Assembly: GCF_020400605.1 (NCBI RefSeq) | Contig: NZ_JAINRD010000007.1 | Location: 124,001 to 188,000, forward strand | Length of the DNA: 64,000 nucleotides | Direction of reading: 5' to 3' | Source: Streptomyces aculeolatus | Lineage (GTDB): Bacteria > Actinomycetota > Actinomycetes > Streptomycetales > Streptomycetaceae | In this document: one piece after another, positions 42,535-51,733 of the stretch | How the letters are laid out: each line of letters begins with the position of its first letter | Position numbering within the stretch: the first letter of the stretch is position 1 | Position numbers and translations under genes: made by a program | Notes under the pieces: generated by a model | The model's input: only the letters and a program-made list of their open reading frames with translations | Database searches by the model: none | What the model was told of the DNA's origin: nothing

Positions 42535-44088
42535 GTGGCTTCCAGGACGCGCTGGTGGGCTCTCGGCGGACTCGTCATGTCCGTGCTCGTGCTCGGGTTC
42601 GACCTGACGATCCTCAACGTCGCGCTGCCCACGATGGCCGCGGACATCGGGGCCGGCACCGGCGAGCTGCAGTGGATCGTCGACTCGTACGCGGTGGTGT
42701 TCGCCGCCTGCATGCTGCCCGCGGGGCTCTTGGGGGACCGGTTCGGGCGGCGCCGGATGCTGGTCACCGGGCTGGTGCTCTTCCTGGCCGGCAGCCTCCT
42801 GGGCCCGTTCGCCTCCGCCCCGGAGGCGGTGATAGCCGCCCGCACGGTGATGGGCCTGGGCGGCGCGCTCATCTTGCCGCTGGCGCTCTCCGTCATCCCC
42901 ACGCTCTTCGGCGACGAGGAACGCGCCAGGGCCGTCGGGGCGGTGACCGCCGGCATGGCCGTCGGCCTGCCGGCGGGGCCGCTCCTGGGCGGCTGGCTGC
43001 TCGACCACTTCTGGTGGGGCGCCATCTTCATACTGAACATCCCGCTGGTCGTCCTCGGTATCGCCGCGGTCCTGCTGCTCGTCCCCGAGACCCGCGACCC
43101 CTCGGCGCCGCGCGTCGACCCGGTGAGCACCGCGCTCAGCGTCCTCGGGCTCGGCGGGCTGGTCCTCGGCGTCATGGAGGGGCCCACGCGCGGGTGGTTC
43201 GACCCGCTCGTGGCGGGCGCGCTGGCCGGCTCGGCGGTGCTCCTCGGCCGGCTGGTGCTGCGGGAGCGGCGCGCGGCCCGGCCGATGCTGGACCTGGAAC
43301 TGCTGGGTGACCGCGCCTTCCGCGGGAACGCGATCGTGGCCGTCGTCGCGACGTTCGTGATGGCGGGGCTGCTGTTCGTGCTGCCGGCGTATCTCCAAGC
43401 CGTGCTGGGCAACGACCCGTTCGGCACCGGGCTGCGACTGATGCCGCTGATGGCGGGGCTGCTGGTGGCGGCGCGGGCGGCGCCTCTGATGATGGCCCGG
43501 CTCGGCTCACGGGTCGTGGTCAGCGCGGGGATGGCGGTCTTCGCGTTCGCGATGCTGCTCGGCGCGCGCTCGGACGTCACTGTGGCGTACGGCTTCACGG
43601 CCGTGTGGCTGGCCGCCACCGGCTTCGGCCTCGGGTTCGCCCTGGTGCCGACCACGGACGCCGCCCTCGGCGCGCTGCCCGTGAGCCGGGCGGGGCGCGG
43701 TACGGGGCTGCTGACCACGCTGCGGCAGGTCGGCGCCGCCGTCGGGGTCGCCCTGCTGGGGAGCCTGCTGAACGGGGTGTTCACGGACCGGCTCGACACC
43801 GAGGGGGTGCCGGGGGCCGCCGCGGAGGAGGCGCGGGGGTCCGTGGTCGCGGCGCACGCGGTCGCCGAGCGGCTCGGGGTCCCGGGGCTCGCGGAGTCGG
43901 CCGAGTCCGCGTACGTACACGGCATGGACCTGGTCCTGCTGGTCTGCGGGATCGCCGCGCTGCTCACGGCGGTCGCCACCGCCGTGCTGCTGCCGGACGA
44001 CGGCAAAGGGGAGCAGTCGGCGCCGGGGGAGGGAGGATTGGGCGATGGCGCCGGAATGGCCTCCGTCAGATCCGGTACAGGACAATGA
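42535..44088 (+). CDS. MFS drug exporter, DHA2 family
   Basis: A 517-residue major facilitator protein with 14 predicted helices, the DHA2 (QacA/EmrB) arrangement for proton-driven efflux of drugs. Motifs: MSVLVLGFDLTILNVALP in helix 1, motif A GLLGDRFGRRRMLVTG between helices 2 and 3, and motif C-like GMAVGLPAGPLLGGWLLDHF in helix 5. The GTG at 42535 lies six bases after TACCTT (42523-42528), a leaderless arrangement; a TTG start six bases earlier is less likely. No adjacent regulator. Substrate unknown. Confidence 0.92.
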   Translation: MASRTRWWALGGLVMSVLVLGFDLTILNVALPTMAADIGAGTGELQWIVDSYAVVFAACMLPAGLLGDRFGRRRMLVTGLVLFLAGSLLGPFASAPEAVIAARTVMGLGGALILPLALSVIPTLFGDEERARAVGAVTAGMAVGLPAGPLLGGWLLDHFWWGAIFILNIPLVVLGIAAVLLLVPETRDPSAPRVDPVSTALSVLGLGGLVLGVMEGPTRGWFDPLVAGALAGSAVLLGRLVLRERRAARPMLDLELLGDRAFRGNAIVAVVATFVMAGLLFVLPAYLQAVLGNDPFGTGLRLMPLMAGLLVAARAAPLMMARLGSRVVVSAGMAVFAFAMLLGARSDVTVAYGFTAVWLAATGFGLGFALVPTTDAALGALPVSRAGRGTGLLTTLRQVGAAVGVALLGSLLNGVFTDRLDTEGVPGAAAEEARGSVVAAHAVAERLGVPGLAESAESAYVHGMDLVLLVCGIAALLTAVATAVLLPDDGKGEQSAPGEGGLGDGAGMASVRSGTGQ

Positions 44089-44093
44089 GGTGC

Positions 44094-44305
44094 ATGGCAC
44101 CGTCCCGCACCCCCGCCGCCCCACCCCCGCCGGGCCATCCGGCAGGCGGCGTACCGGCTGATGTGGTGGGGCGGTCTTCGGGGCCGTGGCCCAGGTGCTG
44201 TTCGCGTGGATGGACGGGGAGCAGGAGGGCGAGCTGGTCGAGACGGTCGACCAGGCGCCGGCGGTGCTGGAGCAACGGCCTGAATCTGTGAGCGCGGCCC
44301 TGTGA
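44094..44305 (+). pseudogene. Possible frameshifted remnant of a small membrane protein
   Basis: After the MFS gene two frames each look partly coding. One reads AIRQAAYRLMWWG near 44137-44172. A different frame then reads VFGAVAQVLFAWMDGEQEG from about 44174, ending at a stop at 44303-44305. Joining them needs a shift near GGGGCGG (44168-44174). The third frame from ATG 44094 gives Arg/Pro-rich nonsense. This is weak evidence for a decayed gene; it could also be non-coding sequence. Confidence 0.25.
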
Positions 44306-44357
44306 GCGCGGCCTTTCGAGGTGCGGGCGGCCTGCCGCACCGAGGGGTGCTCGCGCG

Positions 44358-46460
<2,103 letters not shown>

Positions 46461-46637
46461 GCTGGCATGGTCGCACGATTCCGCGGTCGGCCCGGGTAAT
46501 CACCGGACCTCCGGAAAGCGCCGATGAACAGGTGGCCGGCACGGTGCGCCACCAAGCACGTGAACCCCGGGGCGAGGCGGGATCCTTGCGTCACAGACGT
46601 GCAGGTGGCACCGTTCACACGATTGAACAAACGTGCG

Positions 46638-47180
46638 ATGGCCGAGGGCTGCAGGCGGAGGATGGACGAGCAGGCGTTCGACGCCTTTTATGCCGGGAGC
46701 GCAGGGCGACTCATCGGCCAGTTGTACGCCATGACCGGCGACCGTGCTGAGGCGCAGGACGTGGTCCAGGAAGCTTTCGTCCGGGCCTGGGAGCACCGGG
46801 CACAGCTGGACGAGGAGGGTGCGCCGGAGGCGTGGGTGCGTACCGTGGCCTGGCGGCTGGCAGTCAGCCGGTGGCGGCGAGTGCGAACCGCGCTCTCCTT
46901 CACGCGGCACCAGGGGCCGCCCCCTGACGTGCCGCCGCCCGACATCCATCATGTGCTGCTGGTGCAGGCCCTGCGGCAGATCCCTGCGGCGCAGCGGCGG
47001 GCCATCGTGCTCCATCACCTGTGCGATCTGGAGGTGAGGCAGGTGGCTGCCGAGACCAACTGCCCCGTCGGTACGGTCAAGGCACAGTTGAGCCGGGGGC
47101 GGGCCGCACTGGCGAAGATCCTGGCCGATACCGAACTGGATCTGCGCACGAAGCGATTCTCGGAGGTGGAGCGTGGCTGA
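46638..47180 (+). CDS. SigE-family ECF RNA polymerase sigma factor
   Basis: A 180-residue sigma factor of the SigE-like ECF family. Region 2 (about 10-75) reads FDAFYAGSAGRLIGQLYAM and AEAQDVVQEAFVRAWEH. Region 4 (about 110-165) reads ALRQIPAAQRRAIVLHHLCDLEV and VAAETNCPVGTVKAQLSRGRAAL with an intact helix-turn-helix. Start uncertain: ATG 46638 is used, while ATG 46662 (MDEQAFDAFYAG) has GGAG only one base away. It overlaps the next gene by eight bases. Together with the membrane protein and lipoprotein downstream it forms a likely envelope-signalling unit. Confidence 0.9.
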   Translation: MAEGCRRRMDEQAFDAFYAGSAGRLIGQLYAMTGDRAEAQDVVQEAFVRAWEHRAQLDEEGAPEAWVRTVAWRLAVSRWRRVRTALSFTRHQGPPPDVPPPDIHHVLLVQALRQIPAAQRRAIVLHHLCDLEVRQVAAETNCPVGTVKAQLSRGRAALAKILADTELDLRTKRFSEVERG

Positions 47181-47766
47181 CGAGACAAGCTTGGACGAGC
47201 ACCTCGCCGGCCTGGCCGCCGAGGGCCGGCGACTCGCCGTACCGCTGGCCGCGGAGCAGATCCGGCTGCGCGGTGACCGGCGTCGGCACCGTCGACGGGC
47301 AGCCCGGATATCCGGCGGCCTGCTCCTTGCCACCGCTGTCGTCGTGGGAGGCGTGTCGCTGGTCGGTCCTGGCCGGGAGCCCGCGACGACCGCCGCGGAT
47401 CCGGCGCCGTCGCGGAGCACGCCCTCGTTCGTACCGCCGACACCGGGCCCGGGGGAGGAGTACGCCAGCGAACTGGGCTATGTGTACGACGCGAAGTTGC
47501 TGGTGGACGCGGTCGAGGTCACTGTGGAACAGCTTCGTGCCGAGCAGGGAAAGGCCGTACCCACCGGAGTGGTGCACCAGGTGACTCTTTCGCCGCGGAC
47601 ACCGGTCGAGGTGGAGCAGGCCGCCGGCGGGGAGCCGCGGGACGTGCGGCTGGGCGATCTGGTGGACCGGCTGCAGGGCGCCCCACGGTGGGCCTTCGCG
47701 ATCGACTACGACGGTGAGGGGCGGATTCAGTCACTGCGGGAAGCGTTCTGGCTGACAGTCGAGTGA
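47173..47766 (+). CDS. Single-pass membrane protein, likely anti-sigma factor
   Basis: A 197-residue protein overlapping the sigma gene by eight bases, so translation is coupled. A cytosolic N-terminus (about 1-45, SLDEHLAGLAAEGRRLAVPLA and Arg-rich RRRHRRRAA) precedes one helix (about 47-65) and an outer domain. The outer part has a Pro/Ser/Thr linker (70-95), then a beta-rich C-terminal domain ending FAIDYDGEGRIQSLREAF. No zinc motif is seen. The overlap, order and topology point to an anti-sigma factor, but no known anti-sigma domain is recognised. The C-terminal domain matches the lipoprotein encoded next. Confidence 0.8.
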   Translation: MADETSLDEHLAGLAAEGRRLAVPLAAEQIRLRGDRRRHRRRAARISGGLLLATAVVVGGVSLVGPGREPATTAADPAPSRSTPSFVPPTPGPGEEYASELGYVYDAKLLVDAVEVTVEQLRAEQGKAVPTGVVHQVTLSPRTPVEVEQAAGGEPRDVRLGDLVDRLQGAPRWAFAIDYDGEGRIQSLREAFWLTVE

Positions 47767-47810
47767 GCGTGAGCGGAAGCCGAAAGTCCCGACCAGGATG
47801 CAACCCGCGG

Positions 47811-47837
47811 GGCGGTGTGGGGCGTAGAGACCGTGTA
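47811..47837 (+). promoter_or_regulatory. Possible ECF promoter before the lipoprotein gene
   Basis: GCAACC at about 47811 and CGTA near 47834 are separated by 17 bases, the general form of ECF promoters. A looser relative, GCACCG with CGTG 18 bases on, precedes the sigma gene (about 46607-46634). Both are tentative. Confidence 0.3.
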
Positions 47838-47872
47838 ACTCCCACCACACCGGCTTCCAGGAGAACGCTGCC

Positions 47873-48460
47873 ATGACTGCCGCACACCGCCGGGCCACCC
47901 TGTGCCTGCTCACCGTTGCCACTTTCGGAGCCCTCGCCCTGACGGGATGCGGGGAGAACGGCCAGGAGACCGCGGACGGTCCCACCGCGGTCGCGGCGGC
48001 GCACACCGAACCGGCCGACGGTGGTGGGAGGGCCGTTTCGCCTGACGAGGGGGAAGGTTCGCAGGACGAGCGGCCATCGACGGGTAAGACCCCGTGGGCC
48101 GGTACCAAGCAGTTCGTCACGATCGAAGACGCCTGGCGTGAGGGCGGACTGACCCACCTGTCGGTGCGGCCCGCCCAGAAGAAGATCAACACTCAGTTCG
48201 ACACCTGGGAGATCATCCCCGGCGAAGGGGACTTCACCCCGGTGACCATGGTCAAGGACGCCCGGGTCCTGCTCACGACACCCGTGCGCGGCGACGACGC
48301 CTCCGGTGTCAGCCGGGGCGAGCCTCTGCCGTCCTCCCAGAACGAGTTCGTCACCCTGCTGAAGCAACTGGACCCCGGGCTCTCCGCAGGCATCGGGTAC
48401 GACCTGAGCTTCGACGGAGAGGGACAGGTGGCCAGGCTGCAGTCCCAGTACAGGCCGTGA
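47873..48460 (+). CDS. Lipoprotein sharing a C-terminal domain with the membrane partner
   Basis: A 195-residue lipoprotein: signal with lipobox LTGC (Cys near 26), an acidic disordered stretch (about 27-70), then a domain from about 78. That domain reads FVTIEDAWREGGLTHLSVRPAQK, VTMVKDARVLLTTPVRGDD and ends GYDLSFDGEGQVARLQSQY. The final block matches the membrane protein's FAIDYDGEGRIQSLREAF, and both have preceding strand-loop patterns. CAGGAGA lies about eight bases before the ATG. An ECF-like sequence, GCAACC with 17 bases to CGTA, lies upstream (47811-47837), so it may be under the sigma factor's control. Function is unknown. Confidence 0.82.
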   Translation: MTAAHRRATLCLLTVATFGALALTGCGENGQETADGPTAVAAAHTEPADGGGRAVSPDEGEGSQDERPSTGKTPWAGTKQFVTIEDAWREGGLTHLSVRPAQKKINTQFDTWEIIPGEGDFTPVTMVKDARVLLTTPVRGDDASGVSRGEPLPSSQNEFVTLLKQLDPGLSAGIGYDLSFDGEGQVARLQSQYRP

Positions 48461-48530
48461 GTCACGCACGCGCGAGCCGCCCGGGTACGGCGCAGGAGAC
48501 GGGGCGCGGTTGAGGGGCCCGCTTGTGGGA

Positions 48531-50021
48531 TCACCTCACTGGTTCGCCGGCCCGGCTCCGGTCGGTGGCGGTCTGTGCGGCGGTGGCGGTCCTGCGGTCG
48601 CGGGGCATCAGCAGGGCCGCGATGACCAGGGCGGCGGAGCCGCCCGCCGCCGCCGCCAGGAACGCGTCGTGGTTGGCGGCCTCCTGGGCCGCCACGACCA
48701 GCTGCGGGTCACCGCCGGCGGCCGCGAGGTCTGCGGACAGACCGCTGTACGCGACGGTCGTGATGATCGCGAGGCCGAGCGCGCCGCCCGCCTCCTGGCT
48801 GGTGTTGATCAGCCCGGCGCCGGTTCCGGCCTCCGCCTCGTTCAGCCCGGTGAACGCCGCGATCTGCAGCGTCACGTACACCATCCCGCAGCCGAGGCCG
48901 AGCAGGACGAACGGCGCCAGCAGGTCCGCGGCGTACGCGCCGCCCGCCGGGGCCCGCCACATCAGCATCAGCCCGGTGACGGTGGTGGCGAGGCCGGCCA
49001 TCAGCACCGTCCGCGCCGCCAGCTTCGCCAGCAGCGCGGAGGCCACCGCCGCGCCCGCCGCGACGGCCACGGCCAGCGGCAGGTACGCGAACCCCGCCTT
49101 GAGCGGCGAGTAGCCGTAGACCTGCTGCATGAAGATGCTGGCGAAGAAGAACAGCGCCGAGAAGGTGCCGAAGACCAGCACCGCCGAGATGTTCGCGATG
49201 CGGATCGTCTTCCTGCGTACGAACCCCAGCGGCATGATCGGCGCCGCCGCCCGGGACTCGATGACGACGAACGACGTGAGCAGGACGGCGACACCGGCCA
49301 GGCTGCCGAGTGTGCGGCCGGTCGCCCAGCCGATGCGGGTGGCCTCGCCGAGCGTGAAGATGAGCAGCAGCAGCCCGCAAGTGAGCGTCAGCGCGCCGAA
49401 GGTGTCGAACGGGCGGCGGCGTTCCCGCTCCGCGCCCCGGCTGTCCGGGACGATCCGGGGCGCGGCCAGCGCGGCGCCCAGGCCGAGGGGCACGTTGAGG
49501 TAGAAGATCCACTCCCAGCCGGGCCCGTCGGCGAGCAGCCCGCCGAGGATGACGCCCGCGATCGAGGCGATGCCCGCCAGCGAACCCCACACGCCGAGCG
49601 CCTTGTTGCGCTGCGGCCCCTCGGGGAAGCTGCTCGTCAGCAGCGCCAGCGCGGACGGGGCGATCAGCGCCGAGCCGAGGCCCTGGACCGCGCGCGCGGC
49701 GATCAGCATGGGGCCGTCGACCGCGAGGCCGGCGGCCAGCGAGGCCAGCGCGAAGACGACGAAGCCGGCCTGGAGCAGCGGGCGTCGGCCGAAGGTGTCC
49801 CCCAGCCGGCCGGCGAGGAGCAGGAAGCCGCCGAGCACGGTGGCGTACGCGGTGACGATGTACTCCTGGCTGACCTCGGACATCCCGAGCGCCTCCCGGA
49901 TGGAGGGCAGTGCCAGGTTCACGATCGACACGTCGAGGAAGACCATGAACTGGCCCAGGCAGAGGAACGCGAGGACGGCCCCCGACGGGTTCGGGGGCGC
50001 GGAGGGGCGTGCGGAAGTCAT
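48531..50021 (-). CDS. MFS transporter, EmrB/QacA (DHA2) family
   Basis: A 496-residue exporter with 14 predicted helices. Helix 1 carries GQFMVFLDVSIVNLALPSI, motif A is GRLGDTFGRRPLLQAG, and motif C is in GIASIAGVILGGLLADG, followed by WEWIFYLNVPLGLG, all DHA2 hallmarks. It follows the carboxymuconolactone-decarboxylase-like gene on the minus strand, with a hairpin in between (50065-50091), so it is probably partly independent. Its placement beside ECF41 genes suggests membership of that regulon, but no good ECF41 promoter was found directly before it. Substrate unknown. Confidence 0.9.
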   Translation of the reverse strand: MTSARPSAPPNPSGAVLAFLCLGQFMVFLDVSIVNLALPSIREALGMSEVSQEYIVTAYATVLGGFLLLAGRLGDTFGRRPLLQAGFVVFALASLAAGLAVDGPMLIAARAVQGLGSALIAPSALALLTSSFPEGPQRNKALGVWGSLAGIASIAGVILGGLLADGPGWEWIFYLNVPLGLGAALAAPRIVPDSRGAERERRRPFDTFGALTLTCGLLLLIFTLGEATRIGWATGRTLGSLAGVAVLLTSFVVIESRAAAPIMPLGFVRRKTIRIANISAVLVFGTFSALFFFASIFMQQVYGYSPLKAGFAYLPLAVAVAAGAAVASALLAKLAARTVLMAGLATTVTGLMLMWRAPAGGAYAADLLAPFVLLGLGCGMVYVTLQIAAFTGLNEAEAGTGAGLINTSQEAGGALGLAIITTVAYSGLSADLAAAGGDPQLVVAAQEAANHDAFLAAAAGGSAALVIAALLMPRDRRTATAAQTATDRSRAGEPVR

Positions 50022-50064
50022 GACGGCGGTAACCCTTCGGCTGCGTACGTGACGTGAGGCGGAC

Positions 50065-50091
50065 CGGCCGCCGCCGGGAGGGCGGCGGCCG
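50065..50091 (-). terminator. Strong hairpin between the decarboxylase-like gene and the MFS gene
   Basis: CGGCCGCCGCC (50065-50075) and GGCGGCGGCCG (50081-50091) form perfect 11-base arms around GGGAG. It lies 30 bases after the decarboxylase-like stop on the minus strand. No T-tract; it may terminate or attenuate. Confidence 0.65.
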
Positions 50092-50120
50092 TGGGCGGCC
50101 TCCGGGGAGGTGTCCTGGCG

Positions 50121-50636
50121 CTACGCGGTCTTCGCCGGGCGCCACTGCTCCGCGGGCGCGGCACCGGGCAGCGGCCTTCCGATCAGCGCGAGCGGGATGA
50201 AGAAGCCGACCTGCCCGATCGCCATCGCGAGCGTGGCCAGCGCCTTGTCGTCGTACTGCGCCTCCGCCCGCGCGTACAGCTCGTCGGGGACCCGCGGCCC
50301 GTCCGTGCCTGGCGTGAGCACGGCCTCCACCAGCTCCAGCGCGACCCGCTCGGCCTCGGTGAAGTACGGGGCGTCCCGCCAGGACGCGACGGCGGTGATC
50401 TTCTCCTCCGGCACCTCCGCGCGGCGCAGGTTGGCGGTGTGCAGGACCGTCAGGTACGTGTTCCCGACGAGCTGCCCCGCGCGCAGGTGGGCCAGCCCGA
50501 CGGTGCTCCGCGGGACGGCCCCGTTGCCTGCGGCCTTGAACAGCGCGGCGCTGATGTCGCCGAGTTCGGGGACGAGCTGCTGCGGATCGGGCAAGCGGGA
50601 GGTGCGGGCCTCGGCGGCCTGCTCAGGAGTGTGCAC
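50121..50636 (-). CDS. Carboxymuconolactone decarboxylase-like protein lacking catalytic cysteines
   Basis: A 171-residue AhpD/CMD-fold protein. The core helix pair reads LRAGQLVGNTYLTVLHTANLRRAEVPEEKI and the next helix WRDAPYFTEAERVALELVEAV, the family layout. In AhpD-like members the first of these has a CxxC pair; here the equivalent positions read NTYL, and the whole protein has no cysteine. The His in LHTANLRRA is kept. So a peroxidase role is unlikely. ECF41 sigma factors are typically encoded next to proteins of this family, and a matching promoter precedes it. Its reaction is unknown. Confidence 0.85.
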   Translation of the reverse strand: MHTPEQAAEARTSRLPDPQQLVPELGDISAALFKAAGNGAVPRSTVGLAHLRAGQLVGNTYLTVLHTANLRRAEVPEEKITAVASWRDAPYFTEAERVALELVEAVLTPGTDGPRVPDELYARAEAQYDDKALATLAMAIGQVGFFIPLALIGRPLPGAAPAEQWRPAKTA

Positions 50637-50700
50637 GGGTGGGTGTCCCTTCGGCGGGGCGGGCCGTCGGAGCCCGCCCGATCGGCTCGTTCACCGCACT

Positions 50701-50728
50701 GACGTCGGGGACGGGGGGGAAGGTGACC
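50701..50728 (-). promoter_or_regulatory. ECF41-type promoter of the decarboxylase-like gene
   Basis: On the minus strand GGTCACC (50728-50722) and CGTC (50704-50701) are 17 bases apart, followed by AGTG. The spacer and flanks (TTCCCC and CGTCAGTG) are nearly identical to the promoter before the sigma gene. The start lies about 60 bases before the coding sequence. Confidence 0.75.
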
Positions 50729-50755
50729 GGCCGGCGGAACCGTTCTGGGGCGGGA

Positions 50756-51649
50756 TCAGCCGGCCGCGGTGTCCAGGTCGAGCAGGGCCAGGCGCTCGGG
50801 GTCGGAGAGGATGTCGATGGCGGCGATCCTGCCGCCCGCGACGGTGAAGCTCATGACGGAGACCAACTCGCCGTCGATGGTGTTGACCAGCCCCGCGAGA
50901 CCGTTGACCCGCGCGGGGTGCGCGGCCGCGGCCGTGGCCATGCGCCGGAACGTGGCATCCTGCCCCGCCACGGCACCGGCGCCGCGGATGACCCGCAGCC
51001 CCCCGGTGAGCACGCCGCCGTCCGCGCGCAGCACCACGTCGGGATCGAGGAGCGACAGCAGCCCCTCGAAGTCGCCGCCCCGCGCGGCGGACAGGAAGGC
51101 GTCCACCACCCGGCGCTGGTCGGCCGGATCCGGGTCCGCGGGCGGCGCCGCGCCCCGGACCCGCTGCCGCGCCCGGCTGGCCAGCTTCTTCGCCGTGGCG
51201 GGCGTGCGGTCGACGATCGGCGCGATCTGGTCGAAGGGCAGACCGAACATGTCGTGCAGGACGAACGCCAGCCGCTCGGCCGGACTGAGCGACTCCAGTA
51301 CCACCAGCAGCGCCAGCCCGACCGAGTCGGCCACCAGCGCCTGCTGCTCGGGGTCGGTCCCGTCCTCGCGGCTGACGACGGGATCGGGCAGCCGCGCGTC
51401 CAGCGACTCCTCACCCAGGCGCTTGCGCGCCCTGAGCATGTCCAGACAGATCCGGCCCACCACGGTGGTGAGCCAGCCGGCCAGGTTCTCGATCTCCCGC
51501 TCGTCGGACCGGGCCAGCCGCAGCCACGCCTCCTGGACCGCGTCGTCGGCCTCGGCCAGCGAACCGAGCATGCGGTACGCGACCGCCTTCAGATGCGGAC
51601 GCTGCTCGTCGAAGCGGGCAGCCAGGAATTCAGTGGGGTCCACGGTCAC
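50756..51649 (-). CDS. sigJ: ECF41 RNA polymerase sigma factor with SnoaL-like C-terminus
   Basis: A 297-residue sigma factor of the ECF41/SigJ class. Region 2 (about 8-75) reads FDEQRPHLKAVAYRMLGSLAEADDAVQE and region 4 (about 110-165) LESLSPAERLAFVLHDMFGLPFDQIAPIVDRTPATAKKLASRAR. The C-terminal extension (about 175-290) is the SnoaL/NTF2-like domain that replaces a separate anti-sigma factor, with RADGGVLTGG at the DGGG-like position and a LSDPERLALLDLD end. The GTG at 51647-51649 has GGAAGG upstream. A class-typical promoter is directly before the gene, giving autoregulation. Confidence 0.93.
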   Translation of the reverse strand: MTVDPTEFLAARFDEQRPHLKAVAYRMLGSLAEADDAVQEAWLRLARSDEREIENLAGWLTTVVGRICLDMLRARKRLGEESLDARLPDPVVSREDGTDPEQQALVADSVGLALLVVLESLSPAERLAFVLHDMFGLPFDQIAPIVDRTPATAKKLASRARQRVRGAAPPADPDPADQRRVVDAFLSAARGGDFEGLLSLLDPDVVLRADGGVLTGGLRVIRGAGAVAGQDATFRRMATAAAAHPARVNGLAGLVNTIDGELVSVMSFTVAGGRIAAIDILSDPERLALLDLDTAAG

Positions 51650-51681
51650 GCGACCTTCCGACGGAGCGATGGTGTGTCACT

Positions 51682-51708
51682 GACGTTCGGGACCCGGGGA
51701 AGGTGACA
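51682..51708 (-). promoter_or_regulatory. ECF41-type promoter of the sigma gene
   Basis: On the minus strand TGTCACC (51708-51702) and CGTC (51685-51682) are separated by 16 bases, matching the published ECF41 promoter form (TGTCA then CGTC). Expected start near 51676, a leader of about 27 bases. The same pattern precedes the partner gene. Confidence 0.82.
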
Positions 51709-51733
51709 CAGCCGGCCCGCTGAAGCGGGCGGG

